Below, one piece after another: positions 1 through 52,000 of a stretch of DNA of 64,000 nucleotides. The position numbers were made by a program, and so were the translations under genes. The notes under the pieces were generated by a model. It saw nothing but the letters and a program-made list of their open reading frames with translations, did not search any database and was not told where the DNA came from. This DNA comes from Candidula unifasciata (lineage: Eukaryota; Mollusca; Gastropoda; Stylommatophora; Geomitridae): the NCBI GenBank assembly GCA_905116865.2, contig CAJHNH020008544.1:478669-542668 (forward strand), given 5' to 3'. The stretch's first letter is position 1, and each line of letters opens with the position of its first letter.

Positions 1-129
1 GTATTTGCCTAAATTTTACTTCTGTCCACAAAAACACTACGTCTGATGTACTGGCATAGTTAGAACAAGCCTGCACTGTAACTCATACTTATAACTTACA
101 ATTTATTCGCACTTAGGACGGGTCCCCAA
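1..129 (-). mobile_element. start of LTR-element internal region with putative PBS
   Basis: Sequence next to the LTR 3' end. The first 14 nt (minus strand TTGGGGACCCGTCC) look like a primer-binding site, followed by non-coding leader. No coding sequence is visible before the window edge. Confidence 0.4.
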
Positions 130-749
130 TGTAATGACTGCCCTTTTGTGTCTCCTCCACACTGGTTATCTGTGGTGCAGAGTTAACACTGGCTCTGATG
201 TCTAGAGGTTCACAACTCAATCAAAGCAGACAAGCACCTCTTCACAGTCACACAACGTCTAACAACGGTTAACACCAGCGGCACATTTCACGAGTTTATT
301 TACACGTTAGCTTAATACACAAATCACAGGTTAATCCACTTACAGCATTCGGACAATAGACGCTGACATATTCACAGTTGGCTTTGACAATCAAACAGGG
401 TACCATCACAGCTGGCCTTCTCGATCATTCATTCCTCGCCGATTCAGATCCACATGCTCTAGTCATTCTCCATTCATCTTCACAGCTTCATTTCACATCC
501 TTTCTCTCTGGGGCCCAGTCACCGAATCCCCGCCTGATTCTCAATCCCCAGATCTCCTCATTCACACGTGACTCACTCTTTCCTGTCGTTTCACCATATC
601 TCCGTGAAACCCATGCTCTCAGGGACTTCCCCAGTTATGCCAATCATCCCCTGACATTATCCCTATTTATAACATCATTACAACCTTTATTACTGATGCT
701 TTCAGGAAAATTTTTACATCAACTTGGCCACATATGGCTCAGTCAGACA
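130..749 (-). mobile_element. LTR of an LTR retrotransposon
   Basis: Read on the minus strand, this 620-bp block begins TGTCTGAC and ends GTCATTACA, a TGT...ACA pair. It has TTATAAATAGG (near 660-672) and AATAAA (near 296-301) in the order expected of an LTR. Directly after the end comes TTGGGGACCCGTCC (116-129), which resembles a tRNA primer-binding site. Internal sequence would therefore run leftward out of the window. The 126-residue plus-strand frame inside it is chance. Located in TBCD intron 25. Confidence 0.5.
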
Positions 750-1058
750 GTAGAATAAAGTTAGACCTTTTACCTTTCAACCAGCCTGAAGCCAAGAAGA
801 TACGCAAACCAAGGAAATTCTAAAATTGTTCTAAACAAAAATGTTCCACCTACAGAGAATGACTAAAAAGCAACTACAGCAAGTAAAAACTATCATTATA
901 ACAATCTATTTTTTAAAAGATACAATTATTTCTTCTTCTTTTTTTTTTCGATAACAAAACTCTACACATAAATCAATGACCCAAATCTTCTTAAAGGTTG
1001 AACAGGGTAATCCTTATATCTGAGGAAAAGAGCCAATTAGGATAATCAGTGTACTTAC

Positions 1059-42750
<41,692 letters not shown>

Positions 42751-43227
42751 GATGTAAACATTCAACGATCGCCGTCTGAACCAGGGCTGCCAATAGGATT
42801 TTTTGAAAAACCCAGATAAGCTGAACAAAAAACCCAAGCAATACAAAGGCAAAAAATAAAAAGTCCAGATTGTTTAAAAGTACAAATTTTATAGTAACGA
42901 AACGAAACATTTACTAACTTTTTTATATAAGTATATATTTTTGAAAAAGGTCTGCAAGATGTGGACTGTGCCTGGCTCTGCATCCAGCAGGGTTGGGGTC
43001 GGCTAGCTTCTCTTAGGAGAGGTGAAAAATGAAAATTAGTAGCCTGCCGATGACCCACAGTACACATAAGTCAACCTCTCCTCCCAGTGGTGCAGACCGG
43101 GAAACTGTGGCCGTGAGGCCACAGGCGAACGAGGCTCTGGCTCGCCAGATGGGATGGGGTCCATCTGGTCAGATTTTCCCTTAAACTGCGACTGGCCTAG
43201 CAAGCCGGCAGTGGATTTTTTATTGCT

Positions 43228-44619
43228 ATGAAAATTAGAAAGGAGATAAATAAAAGGACAGCCCCAAACGGAAAATGGACTGGAAACGTTAAAGGACGAC
43301 GAGACAGAAAAACGACTTACATAGGCACATGGAACATATGTGGTATTGCCAACAAAGAGCCACAAATAGTGGATTTCATGAAAAGAAAAAATATACACGT
43401 CATGGGTCTTGCGGATACAAGAAAAAAAGGATATAATACAAAAGAAATACATGAAAATTATGTTTTATTATGGAGCGGAGTACCCACTAAAGATAGGGCA
43501 AAACATGGTGTCGGATTTATACTTCATCCCGAGACAGCAAAATTAATAACAGGAACAGAATTTATATCAGAAAGAATTATTTTAATCAAGTTGACAGAAG
43601 GAAGTAAAACTACAACGATCATTCAGATATATGCACCTTGCAACGATAGTTATTCTGAAGAAGAAAAAGAAGACTTTTACGAGAGACTTACGGACACCAT
43701 CAATAATGTTAAAGAGAAAGAGGACATCATAGTAATGGGAGATTTTAATGGTAGGGTAGGTAAAAGAAGATCACCATGGGAGAGATACCTTGGCCCATTC
43801 AGCGACACAACCACAGATTGCAATAGAAATGGAGAACACCTGTTAAACTTGTGTGCTGAACAAGATCTCTACATTACCAACACATTCTACCAACATCGCC
43901 AAAGTCAGGTTAAAACGTGGTACAAGTGGAACAACTTAGATCAAGCGTCACAAATTGATTTTATACTAGTCAGACAACGGCAGAAGAGGACGGTAAGAGA
44001 CTCAAAAGCTGTCCCAAATGCGGGACTGGATTCAGACCATCGCCCAGTAGTTATGAACATATGCAACTCAAGTAGAAACAGTCTACATAAACAGAAACGT
44101 GAAGAAATCATCAACACTAAGAAATTAGAGGAAGAGAATATCAAACATGAATTTGAACTAGAAATAACAAAGGCTTTTGCAGATATTGCCAAGGAACCAG
44201 TAAGAATTGAAGAAGAATGGGATTATTATAAATCAACCATCACGAAGATATTAAAAGACAAGTGTGGTACCAGAAAGACGGGCAAAGGCAAGAAAAAGGG
44301 TACCGCTTGGTGGAATGAAGAAGTCAAAGAAGCAGTGTCAAATAAAAAGAAGATGTTTCAAATATGGTTAAAAACAAAAGACGAAAAGGATTACATTAGG
44401 TACAGACTAACTCGAAGAGACACCAAGAGAACAATAAAGAAATCCAAAGAGGAATCATGGAAAAAGTATGGTGAACACCTAACACAGCTATGTACAGAAT
44501 CACCAAGAGACTATTATAAGAGTGTGAAAGCGATGCGATTAAGAGAAGAAAGCTTCAATCCAACATCAGTCATAAACGATAAAAATGGAAAAACCATTAT
44601 TCAGCCAAAAAGAAATTAA
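43228..44619 (+). CDS. LINE endonuclease domain and linker
   Basis: A 463-residue open frame with an APE-type endonuclease at about residues 30-285. Visible motifs are GTWNICG (substrate-binding Asn), GLADTRKKG (the usual acidic position, here Asp), IYAPCND, VMGDFNGRVG and QIDFIL, and the catalytic SDHRP. A lysine-rich linker follows (TAWWNEEV, then KESWKKYG), typical before the reverse transcriptase. The frame ends early where an A run shifts it just before the RT domain. In an intact element it would be the N-terminal part of a single polyprotein. Confidence 0.9.
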   Translation: MKIRKEINKRTAPNGKWTGNVKGRRDRKTTYIGTWNICGIANKEPQIVDFMKRKNIHVMGLADTRKKGYNTKEIHENYVLLWSGVPTKDRAKHGVGFILHPETAKLITGTEFISERIILIKLTEGSKTTTIIQIYAPCNDSYSEEEKEDFYERLTDTINNVKEKEDIIVMGDFNGRVGKRRSPWERYLGPFSDTTTDCNRNGEHLLNLCAEQDLYITNTFYQHRQSQVKTWYKWNNLDQASQIDFILVRQRQKRTVRDSKAVPNAGLDSDHRPVVMNICNSSRNSLHKQKREEIINTKKLEEENIKHEFELEITKAFADIAKEPVRIEEEWDYYKSTITKILKDKCGTRKTGKGKKKGTAWWNEEVKEAVSNKKKMFQIWLKTKDEKDYIRYRLTRRDTKRTIKKSKEESWKKYGEHLTQLCTESPRDYYKSVKAMRLREESFNPTSVINDKNGKTIIQPKRN

Positions 44620-44669
44620 AAAAAGATGGGAGGAATATTTTAAAGAACTTTTGAACCCGTCGGGAGTAC

Positions 44670-45287
44670 ATGAAAACAGCAGAATTCCATTCAAGGGCTC
44701 CAGATCATCTAGAACCACATATCCTGCGGGATGAAGTAGAGAAAGTTATCAAAACAAGTAAAAGACACAAAGCAGCTGGTATCGACGGAATAACAACAGA
44801 AGTCATCCAGGCTGGAGGGGACACTATGATCACCTGGCTGGAGAGAATTTTCAATAGAGCATGGGCAGAGAGAAAGGTACCAGTGGATTGGCAAAGATCA
44901 GTTGTAGTACCTATCTGGAAGAAAAAAGGAAACAAGAGAGAATGTGGAACTTATAGAGGAATATCTTTACTAAGTCATGTGGGGAAAATGTATGCAATGA
45001 TCTTAGAAGGTAGGATAAGAGCAAAGGTTGAACCTCTACTGAGTAAAGCACAATTCGGTTTCAGGAAAGGGCGAGGTTGCACTGATGCCATATTTGCACT
45101 AAGACAAGTCTGTGAAAAGACACTCGAATACGATAAAGAGCTGAACGTGGTCTTTGTAGATCAAGAGAAGGCATTCGACCGTGTAGACAGAGATGTGCTG
45201 TGGAGAATTCTTGACGATTACGGAGTGCAGGGTCAATTATTAGACAACATCAGAGCCCTCTATGAAAAAAAAGTGAAAGTGCAGTAA
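44670..45287 (+). CDS. LINE reverse transcriptase, N-terminal part
   Basis: A 205-residue frame with RT fingers and palm motifs: HKAAGIDGITTEV, WQRSVVVPIWKKKG, YRGISLLSHVGKMYA, AQFGFRKGRGCTDAIF and VVFVDQEKAFDRVDR (catalytic Asp of motif A). It ends at a frame change in an eight-A run at 45265-45272. Continuous with the frames on both sides apart from single-nucleotide shifts. Confidence 0.9.
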   Translation: MKTAEFHSRAPDHLEPHILRDEVEKVIKTSKRHKAAGIDGITTEVIQAGGDTMITWLERIFNRAWAERKVPVDWQRSVVVPIWKKKGNKRECGTYRGISLLSHVGKMYAMILEGRIRAKVEPLLSKAQFGFRKGRGCTDAIFALRQVCEKTLEYDKELNVVFVDQEKAFDRVDRDVLWRILDDYGVQGQLLDNIRALYEKKVKVQ

Positions 45288-45299
45288 GAACATCTAGTG

Positions 45300-46213
45300 G
45301 TCTTTCTGAATGGTTCAAAGTCACAACTGGTGTCAGGCAAGGATGTGTACAGTCACCATTACTTTTCATAACATACATGGATAAGATCACTGTAGAAGCA
45401 AACCCAGACGTGTATGCTATAAACGAATTACTTTTTGCTGATGATCAAAGCATACTGTATCAAAATGAATATGATCTACAGGAACATCTGACTACTCTCA
45501 ACAACAGCTGTTTACAACATAATATGAGAATCAGTACAGAAAAAACAGAAGTTATGAAGATCAGCAGAACACACAGGCCACTGAATATAAATGTTGGAAG
45601 TGCCAAAATCAAGCAAACCAAAGAGTTCAAATACTTGGGCAGTATATTTACAGAGGATGGAAGAATGGACAGAGAGATAGAAACAAGAATACAGAAAGCA
45701 AATGCTGTCACATACCAACTATCACCTCTGCTTAAACATCCAGATATAACCATGAAGACCAAAAGACAATTGATAAACACCATCTTCATTCCAACACTCT
45801 GCTACCAGTGCCAGACATGGACAATCAACAAGACCCATGAAAGAAAAATAGAAGTCTGTGAAATGAAATGTCTAAGAAAAGCAGCGAATAAGACCAGACT
45901 AGACAGGATAAAGAATATAGACATTAGAAACACTGTCAAAACTACACCATGTTTAGACTACATAGAACATCAAAGAATGAAATGGTTTGGACATCTAACC
46001 AGGATGAAAAATGATCAAATAACATCACAAATTTTCAACCAAAGAAGCTCAGGATATAAGGCAAGAGGAAGACCAAGGAAACTGTGGATTGACGGGGTCT
46101 CCGAAACCTGCCAAAAGCATGGCCTCAGAACATCAGATGCTGCCCGCCTTGCTTATGACAGGAACTTGCATCTCCCCACAACGCTTAGCGGCATACGTGG
46201 AAGGAAAAAGTAA
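45300..46213 (+). CDS. LINE reverse transcriptase, C-terminal part
   Basis: The frame opens with GVRQGCVQSPLLF before the ATG at 45377, then has the catalytic LLFADDQSI. Next come KYLGSIFTEDGRMDREI and FIPTLCYQCQTWTINKTH, and a C-terminal GHLTRMKND and RGRPRKLWIDG region common to RTE-like LINEs. It ends GIRGRKK at 46213, immediately before the AGTAAA tail. Copies of this same family occur as debris at 34075-34455 and 61190-61680. Confidence 0.9.
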
Positions 46214-46325
46214 AAGTAAAAGTATATTTTTGAAAAAACCCAAATTTCAAAATGTGAACCCCATGCGTCAAATAAAAACCCTGATCTGGGGGTAAAAGCC
46301 CATCATTGGCAGCCCTGGTCTGAAC

Positions 46326-46560
46326 AAGGATTCTCGTTGTATGTGAGATTCTCCTAGTTCCGGTTCCGGTACACTTGGTGGCTACAGGCCAATCGTTCTT
46401 GTAGGTAGCAGACTATGATTACAGTACAGGTAAAAACTGCAGTCTTGGAAAACATTTTCCTCAAAGATATGGTACTTACAACACTAAACAACAACCCCTC
46501 CCCCCTCCCAACCCAAAAAAAATGCATCGCCGGAACTACGGGATGTGTGGTCTACGCTTT
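46326..46560. promoter_or_regulatory. candidate shared TBCD/RSAD1 promoter
   Basis: Unique sequence directly beyond the hAT insertion. It holds two tandem ETS cores (TTCCGG at 46358-46363 and 46364-46369), a CCAAT box (46389-46393) and a third ETS core CCGGAA (46530-46535). ETS and CCAAT motifs typify bidirectional housekeeping promoters. Without the insertion the tandem ETS pair would lie about 65 bp upstream of the TBCD ATG. Possible RSAD1 first-exon donors are TGTAG|GTAGCA (46403) and TACAG|GTAAAA (46430). Promoter activity is inferred from motifs and position only. Confidence 0.35.
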
Positions 46561-47039
46561 ATTATCATCCTCAGCTGGAAATTGTGAAGAGGAAATGGTG
46601 AGAGAAGAAGGAACTGATTTATAAACCGAATAAACGAGCAGCTGAGAAGTAAAGAGTAAAAAAACAGAGCGTATGGGATGCAAGCAGTGGGTTACAGGAA
46701 CTGTCTTAGTGTCAGGGGAAAAAAAAGACCTGTCCTGCAGAGGCTAATTTGAGACTTCTATGTCATCATGCTTCTGTAATTAAATGTAAACAGACAAGTG
46801 ACGGGATACAATACATCAGTTACATAAATCCGCATGGGCTGGGGAAGAAGAGAGTACTGTAAAGAAAAAGTATGTGGTACATGACCTGGGCCAGTCGAAT
46901 CATAGTATAGTAAAGGTTCATACAGACAGATATTGGTGGCACAACGTAGAATGTAGTCAATGTGTATGCCGCACTGGACTCTATGGTCACCAATGAACAC
47001 TCAGAATAGCTTGAAGATTCTGACAAAATCCCTGGTAAT
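46561..47039. other. intergenic or RSAD1 5' intron, nothing recognised
   Basis: No coding exon or shared repeat. If RSAD1 has an untranslated first exon near 46400-46430, this is intron. Confidence 0.4.
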
Positions 47040-48345
47040 AGGCTTCTTATGTGTGTGGGGATTTCAGTGCACAGAACAAAGCATGGAACAGTACTGGAAA
47101 ACAGACAAGGAAATACCCTACTAGAGGTTATGGCAGAAGTAGTTTTATAAATAATGATAAGCCAACCAGAATGGCAATGATATCTGGTGATGCAAACATG
47201 ACTATTGACTTGGCTTTGTTTCCCAGTCAGCACTATCATCCAGTGCTGTCTTGGAAACTACTATTTGGCATGCTCAGTCTTGATTTTTAAACCCGTCAAG
47301 ATCAAGGCTATGAAAATACGTAAGATTTTAAATCTGATAGAGCCAACATGTCTGGGATGCCTCCAACAGAAGATATGCAACCGAATCATCAGCTCTGCTT
47401 TTGTACAATCTACACAGTGAACTCTAGAAGTAGAACAAGCATGGAAAACAAAGAGAGCTTCAGTTAAACAATTGCACAAAGTGTGTAAGACACCTCAAAG
47501 GTTACAAGAGGTAGAGAAGGCAGAAAGGGTTAGAAAATAAAAAGTAGAAGTGTTTAAGTGAAGTGCAGAAGATGCAAAAAAAATATCTAAATGGAAATAT
47601 TATATAAACAAAATTGGAGGAGATATATTGGTAGGAAGGTTATGGAAACTACACAGATAAATGCAAAGGAAAGATCAGTCTATCAGAACAGGTACAGTAT
47701 ACAGTGATAATGGTATGTCCATGACACCTAGGGAAAAAAAAAGGAAAGCACTTCTGCAGAGATTTACATCACAAAGTTATAATGATAAGGAAATTATGAG
47801 ATTCAGTTAAAGATGGTCTGTCAAATACCATAAATGATAATTAATTACTTTGAGTTTATCATTCAGGCGAAGGATATAAAATATATATTGCAAAAAGCAA
47901 AGTACACTGTGCCCAGACCTTATGGAGTCAAATATGCACACATTAAGTACATGAATAATAAAGACTAGAGGGAAATGGCTTTTTGCTTCAACCAGAGCAT
48001 CAGAAGACCCCTCCCCCAATCCCCATGACTGTGCACAGCTATTTAATCTCTCTTCTAAAACCAGGCAAAGACCATTCAAGACTCAGCAATTTCCGGATGA
48101 TCAACCTACAAAATACTTTTGGCAGGGTGCTGGAGAAGATTGTTACAGTTAAACTGCAAGCTTTTTCAAAAGGAAACAACTCATACAAACACGTTTCATA
48201 GTTTCTGATCAGGAAGAGTTGGCTGGTCAAATACAGCCACATTAAATTTTGATGAGGGGTTCCAAAATAAGCAGGAGATAAATGTGGTGACACTTGATCT
48301 TGCTGATGCCCATAATAGAGTTATATATGATATTTTAATGTCTCC
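47040..48345 (+). mobile_element. decayed Jockey-like LINE, 5' two-thirds
   Basis: The endonuclease remnant has CGDFSAQNKAWNSTGKQ, FINNDKPTRMAMISGDANMT and IDLALF. Next is a lysine-rich linker, then SYLISLLKPGKDHSRLSNFR and MINLQNTFGRVLEKIV, the start of the reverse transcriptase. Stops and shifts throughout. Cut at its 3' end by a SINE-A. The layout fits the Jockey clade better than RTE. Confidence 0.7.
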
Positions 48346-48612
48346 ACACATGGCTAGACGCTCGCCGCGGATCAGAAGGTCGTGGGTTCGCTCCCTGGCA
48401 GAGCCGGACTTTTTTCAAAAATGACCTTGGCTCCCAGTTGACCCAGCTTTGAGTAGGTACCGGATGCAGTCCGGGGAACTAAAGGCGGACAGCGTGATGC
48501 TAACCACATCACCCATCTGTTGCTGATTGGTCTATAAAATATAGGTCTAGCCCTATATGCCCTTTACGCCTAAAGGCGAGGAAAAGGGTCCTTTACTTTA
48601 CTTACTTACACA
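48346..48612 (+). mobile_element. SINE-A copy
   Basis: Head GGCTAGACGCTCGCCGCGGA and GGTCGTGGGTTCGCTCCC (box B), body GACCTTGGCTCCCAGTTGAC and TAGGTCTAGCCCTATATGCC, tail CCTTTACTTTACTTACTTAC. Confidence 0.92.
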
Positions 48613-48689
48613 TGTCTGGGTTTATACTCAGAGGCAAAACCGGTGAGTATGCATGTGTGTGTGGGGGGTGGGGGTGGAATCCTGCCACT

Positions 48690-48868
48690 GATCGTGAATG
48701 CATCTGCCAGGTCGACCCAGCCTAAAATGAGTAAGAGGTCATGTCTGTAAAGGCAGCCGGCATGATGTTGACCACGTCCCCCTTCGAGTCCCAATTCGTC
48801 TGTATAATATCACTGTATCCCCGATGCACCGAGAGCATGACGAGAGTCCTTTAGTTAGTTACTTACTA
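48690..48868 (+). mobile_element. SINE-B copy, 3' part
   Basis: CCAGGTCGACCCAGCCTAAA, GGCATGATGTTGACCACGTC, CCCCGATGCACCGAGAGC and a TAGTTAGTTACTTAC tail. Ends 69 bp before the RSAD1 start codon. Confidence 0.8.
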
Positions 48869-48937
48869 AATTGCTAATTCTTACTTACTAAATTGCTTAA
48901 TAATTGTCTCTTTTCATCATAGTTATAAAACACAACC

Positions 48938-49030
48938 ATGAGAAGAGGCTGTTTAGTTCTTCAGAAGAATATACAATCATTATGGGCAGTTTGGAAACAA
49001 TGCCATTCAACAGCAGCTTTGTATGTTCAT
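48938..49030 (+). CDS. RSAD1: RSAD1 coding exon 1
   Basis: Residues 1-31: MRRGCLVLQKNIQSLWAVWK, then STAALYVH. The last five residues join exon 2 to give ALYVHWPYC, the conserved entry to the radical-SAM site. Donor GTAAGT. An apparent 3' splice acceptor (CATCATAG, ending at 48922) precedes the ATG by 15 nt, so an untranslated exon further upstream is likely. Confidence 0.88.
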
Positions 49031-52000
49031 GTAAGTATGATGACTGAAAATATTGAATATGAAATATAATACTAAATAATTATCATACTGATATGTTTCA
49101 GCCACATAGTAAAACCAACAAATGCTTGGGCAGTTGGCTAGTACTAAATGAGTTAAGTAACATATTAATTACTTGTAAATATACTAACCTAAATTGTAAG
49201 ATGAAAATGGATAGCAAAATATAAAAATTACAATAGTCTGAAGGTTACAGGTTAATGGTGAGAGAATTGACTTCATTGCACTGAGTTTTAACCAGCATGG
49301 CTCGGTCTTTCTCCACAGAGGGACTAACTGAGAGCATCACACAAAGCACAAACTCCAGAGCCCTGGTGGCAATCCATAGGGTTTTTGTACGAATTGCTCA
49401 TGTAAGCCGAATAGTGCTGTCATGAAACAAACTCACGAATTTCAGAGCACGGGCAAAAAGCTTGACCACTTTGCAATAGAGATCCCCTCTCAATAGTCTG
49501 AAATTCGTGTGTGTACAAAAAAGGTCATGAAATCCCAAACTCTTATTGTGGTAGAATTTTCTGAACATGGCAGGTCATGCTGGTCGCACTTCCCTTTACC
49601 ATGGGCTGTGAGTCCCATGTCCCCACATAGCACATTATAACTTTTATCGTGTGGAAAGAAGGAATGGTGCCAGCAACAAATACCTGTGTATTTTCTTAAG
49701 TCATGCATTTAGGAGGATGAACTTTCTACTGTAACACCATATTTATAAAGCACTTGGCTTTGGAAATGTGTGTTTGTTCCTCTGTCTTTTCTTCACTTGA
49801 GCATATGCCACTCTGATGACCGTGCTTTGCATGTTGGCCCAAGGTCACAGCAAGCAGGGCAAAAAACTTGTGCAAGAGATGACAGCACCAGAAACTCTGA
49901 GCTGGAGAGTTGAGCGAGAAAAAGCCAGAGGTCGGCTCTTGGTCACTTGCGTACCAAAGGTCGAAGAAGACAGTTGTGATGTAGTTGGTGTAGTTTAACT
50001 GAAGTGTATTAAACGTTGTTTGAATGGTTATTGTGGAAGTTAGCAGTGAGGGCTGTGATTGAATAAACTGTGGTTTGATAGAGTGGAAGAATCAGAAGAA
50101 ATAAACTGGCAGAACTTACATCGGAACCTGAGCGCCATTCTGCGTTTTTAATTGTGGACAGTTGTGTTTGTTCCCAAGTTGGTAGCTGTGCATGTTTGCA
50201 GCAAGGTCACATGAAGCCACGATGCTAGCTAGAATGTGAAACCCTAGACTGGAAGCCAGGATAGAATTTAGCAATATTGAAAGCAGCCAGCAAAATTGCA
50301 GTAAAAATAAAACTGACTTTACTGCCAGTATAAGCCACTTTTAGTCAGTGTAGGACACAGGATCTTGAGTCTAAAGGTTTAGGGCCTCACGGCTAGTGCA
50401 TTCACCACAGACCGTTTAGGTAAGAGTTTTATTTTATATTCTGACAGAAAAAAAATCTCCACCTTAGCCATAATTTCTTCTTCTCATTCGCCATCTGTAA
50501 CTTTGGCGGAAAGTTCTGGTTGTTCGTCGACCTCTGGATTTTAGTCTTGTTCCAGAACCTGAGTGTTGCATGCGCATCCTTTTTACAGATCTGACTTATT
50601 TGTATTCAGGTTGTTGTTTCCTTGCCTCTCAGGCAGATGCACTCTGACTTCCAAGGAAGCCCCATTTAGTAAACTCTTACTACATGTTTGTTGGGGAGGC
50701 AGTGGATCTGTTCTTTTTTTCTGCCACAGTGGAGCCCCGTAACCCACACCATGATTGGCACCTTTCCATCTTTCCAATCTTTCCAAACGATAGTGTTATA
50801 TTGTTCTATAAGGAGGCATGGGACTCACAGCCCATGGCGATGCAAATGTGACTAGCCAGACCCACCCATGTCAAGAAAATTCTTCTACATTGATAGCACC
50901 GGATTTCAGGTCATTGTTTCAAAATTTATGTTTAAACCATTTCTTCTCAGACGCTCAGCTCTCATCTTTTCTGCATTTATTTCTTCTTTTGCTCTCATTC
51001 CCTTTCTGATATGCCCTCTCCACACAACACGGTCCATGGCATTTTGTTCCCATGAGTCCACCTCACTACCTGTATCATTCATGTCCTGCTTGCACACATC
51101 TTTATACCATAATAGAAGTCGGCCTCAACATCTTCTACCTGCCTTTAATTCACCATAAGGGATGTCCTTAGGGACTCTGCCATCCAGGTGTGACCCAGCT
51201 ACCCGAGCCTTCGTAGATTGAGCATACTGTTGTAGTACCTGCTCTTTCCAGTACCTCAGTGTTTGTGATTTTGTCCTGTTACTTAATGCCAAGTATTTTT
51301 CTTAGGCATCGCATGTGAAAGCTATTTAGCTGTCTCTCTTGATGCAAATAAGCTGACCAAGTTTCACTGCCATAAAGCAGAGTGCTGAGAACACAAGCCT
51401 GATAGACAAGAGTTTTTGTTTTAATTGTAAGCTTTTGTGTTCTCCCAAAAGCACTAGGGTAGCATAGATTTCAGCCTGGGTGTGTCAGAATTCTTCACCT
51501 CTTAGCCAGCCAATTTAAGTCACTGTTCATTCTATATCTGATCCCATTGCCATAATTAAATCTGTCATTTTCTCCAGGTGAGTAAGATCCATTATTTATG
51601 GACACATCTGGCAGTACTGATCTGTATAATAGGCTGTGCACACAGAATGTTTTAAAGGCTCTCTTCTTATTCCTCCTGCTCCTCCTCTTCTCCTTCTTCT
51701 TCTTCTTCATCTTCTCCTTCTCCTCCTAGTCTCCTTCTTCTTCTTCTTCATCATTCTGAGCTCTTGAGCTTCATTGCTCATTATAGGCCTGCGTGGATAT
51801 TATCTCTTCACCAATATATTGGTCTTCCTGGTCTAGGACCATTCAACTTTCATGTGTACACAGTTGTTACCTCTCTGTCATCTGACATTCTTTCAGTATT
51901 CCCCTTAATCAGACCTGGAGATAGTATAGATTACTAAGTAGTTCCTCAGTCCTGTAGAAAATTATCTAGGCCATAGAATTGCCAAGATGGACACAATTGC

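Larger units (their letters stand above)
42949..46222 (+). mobile_element. near full-length RTE-like LINE nested in the hAT element
   Basis: A 3,274-bp non-LTR retrotransposon bounded by the 15-bp duplication TATATTTTTGAAAAA (42934-42948 and 46223-46237). It has a 5' untranslated leader, an endonuclease-reverse transcriptase frame starting at 43228 and a short 3' end of AGTAAA-type repeats right after the stop. Length, single reading frame and repeat tail fit the RTE clade; related clades cannot be excluded. Three frame changes interrupt the coding sequence, near 44607-44611, 44673-44676 and 45265-45272, each at a run of A. Sense is away from TBCD and toward RSAD1. Confidence 0.9.
42782..46317. 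mobile_element. hAT-type MITE (about 247 bp) split by a LINE
   Basis: The ends are perfect 13-bp inverted repeats, CAGGGCTGCCAAT at 42782-42794 and its complement at 46305-46317. They are flanked by an exact 8-bp target duplication GTCTGAAC at 42774-42781 and 46318-46325. CAGGG termini and 8-bp duplications are diagnostic of the hAT superfamily, and GTCTGAAC fits the Ac-type nTnnnnAn rule. Without the nested LINE the element is about 247 bp and has no transposase, so it is non-autonomous. It sits 31 bp upstream of the TBCD ATG. Confidence 0.93.

Noticed and set aside
378..758. 126-codon plus-strand open frame
   Set aside because: It lies antisense in an LTR-like block, has no recognisable domain and no splice or start context.
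43036..43452. 138-codon minus-strand frame near the TBCD start, as an upstream TBCD exon
   Set aside because: It is antisense to the LINE leader and endonuclease, and the family's N-terminus is already complete in exon 1.
46820..47239. 139-codon minus-strand frame upstream of RSAD1
   Set aside because: Part is antisense to the Jockey-like endonuclease remnant and the rest has no recognisable features.
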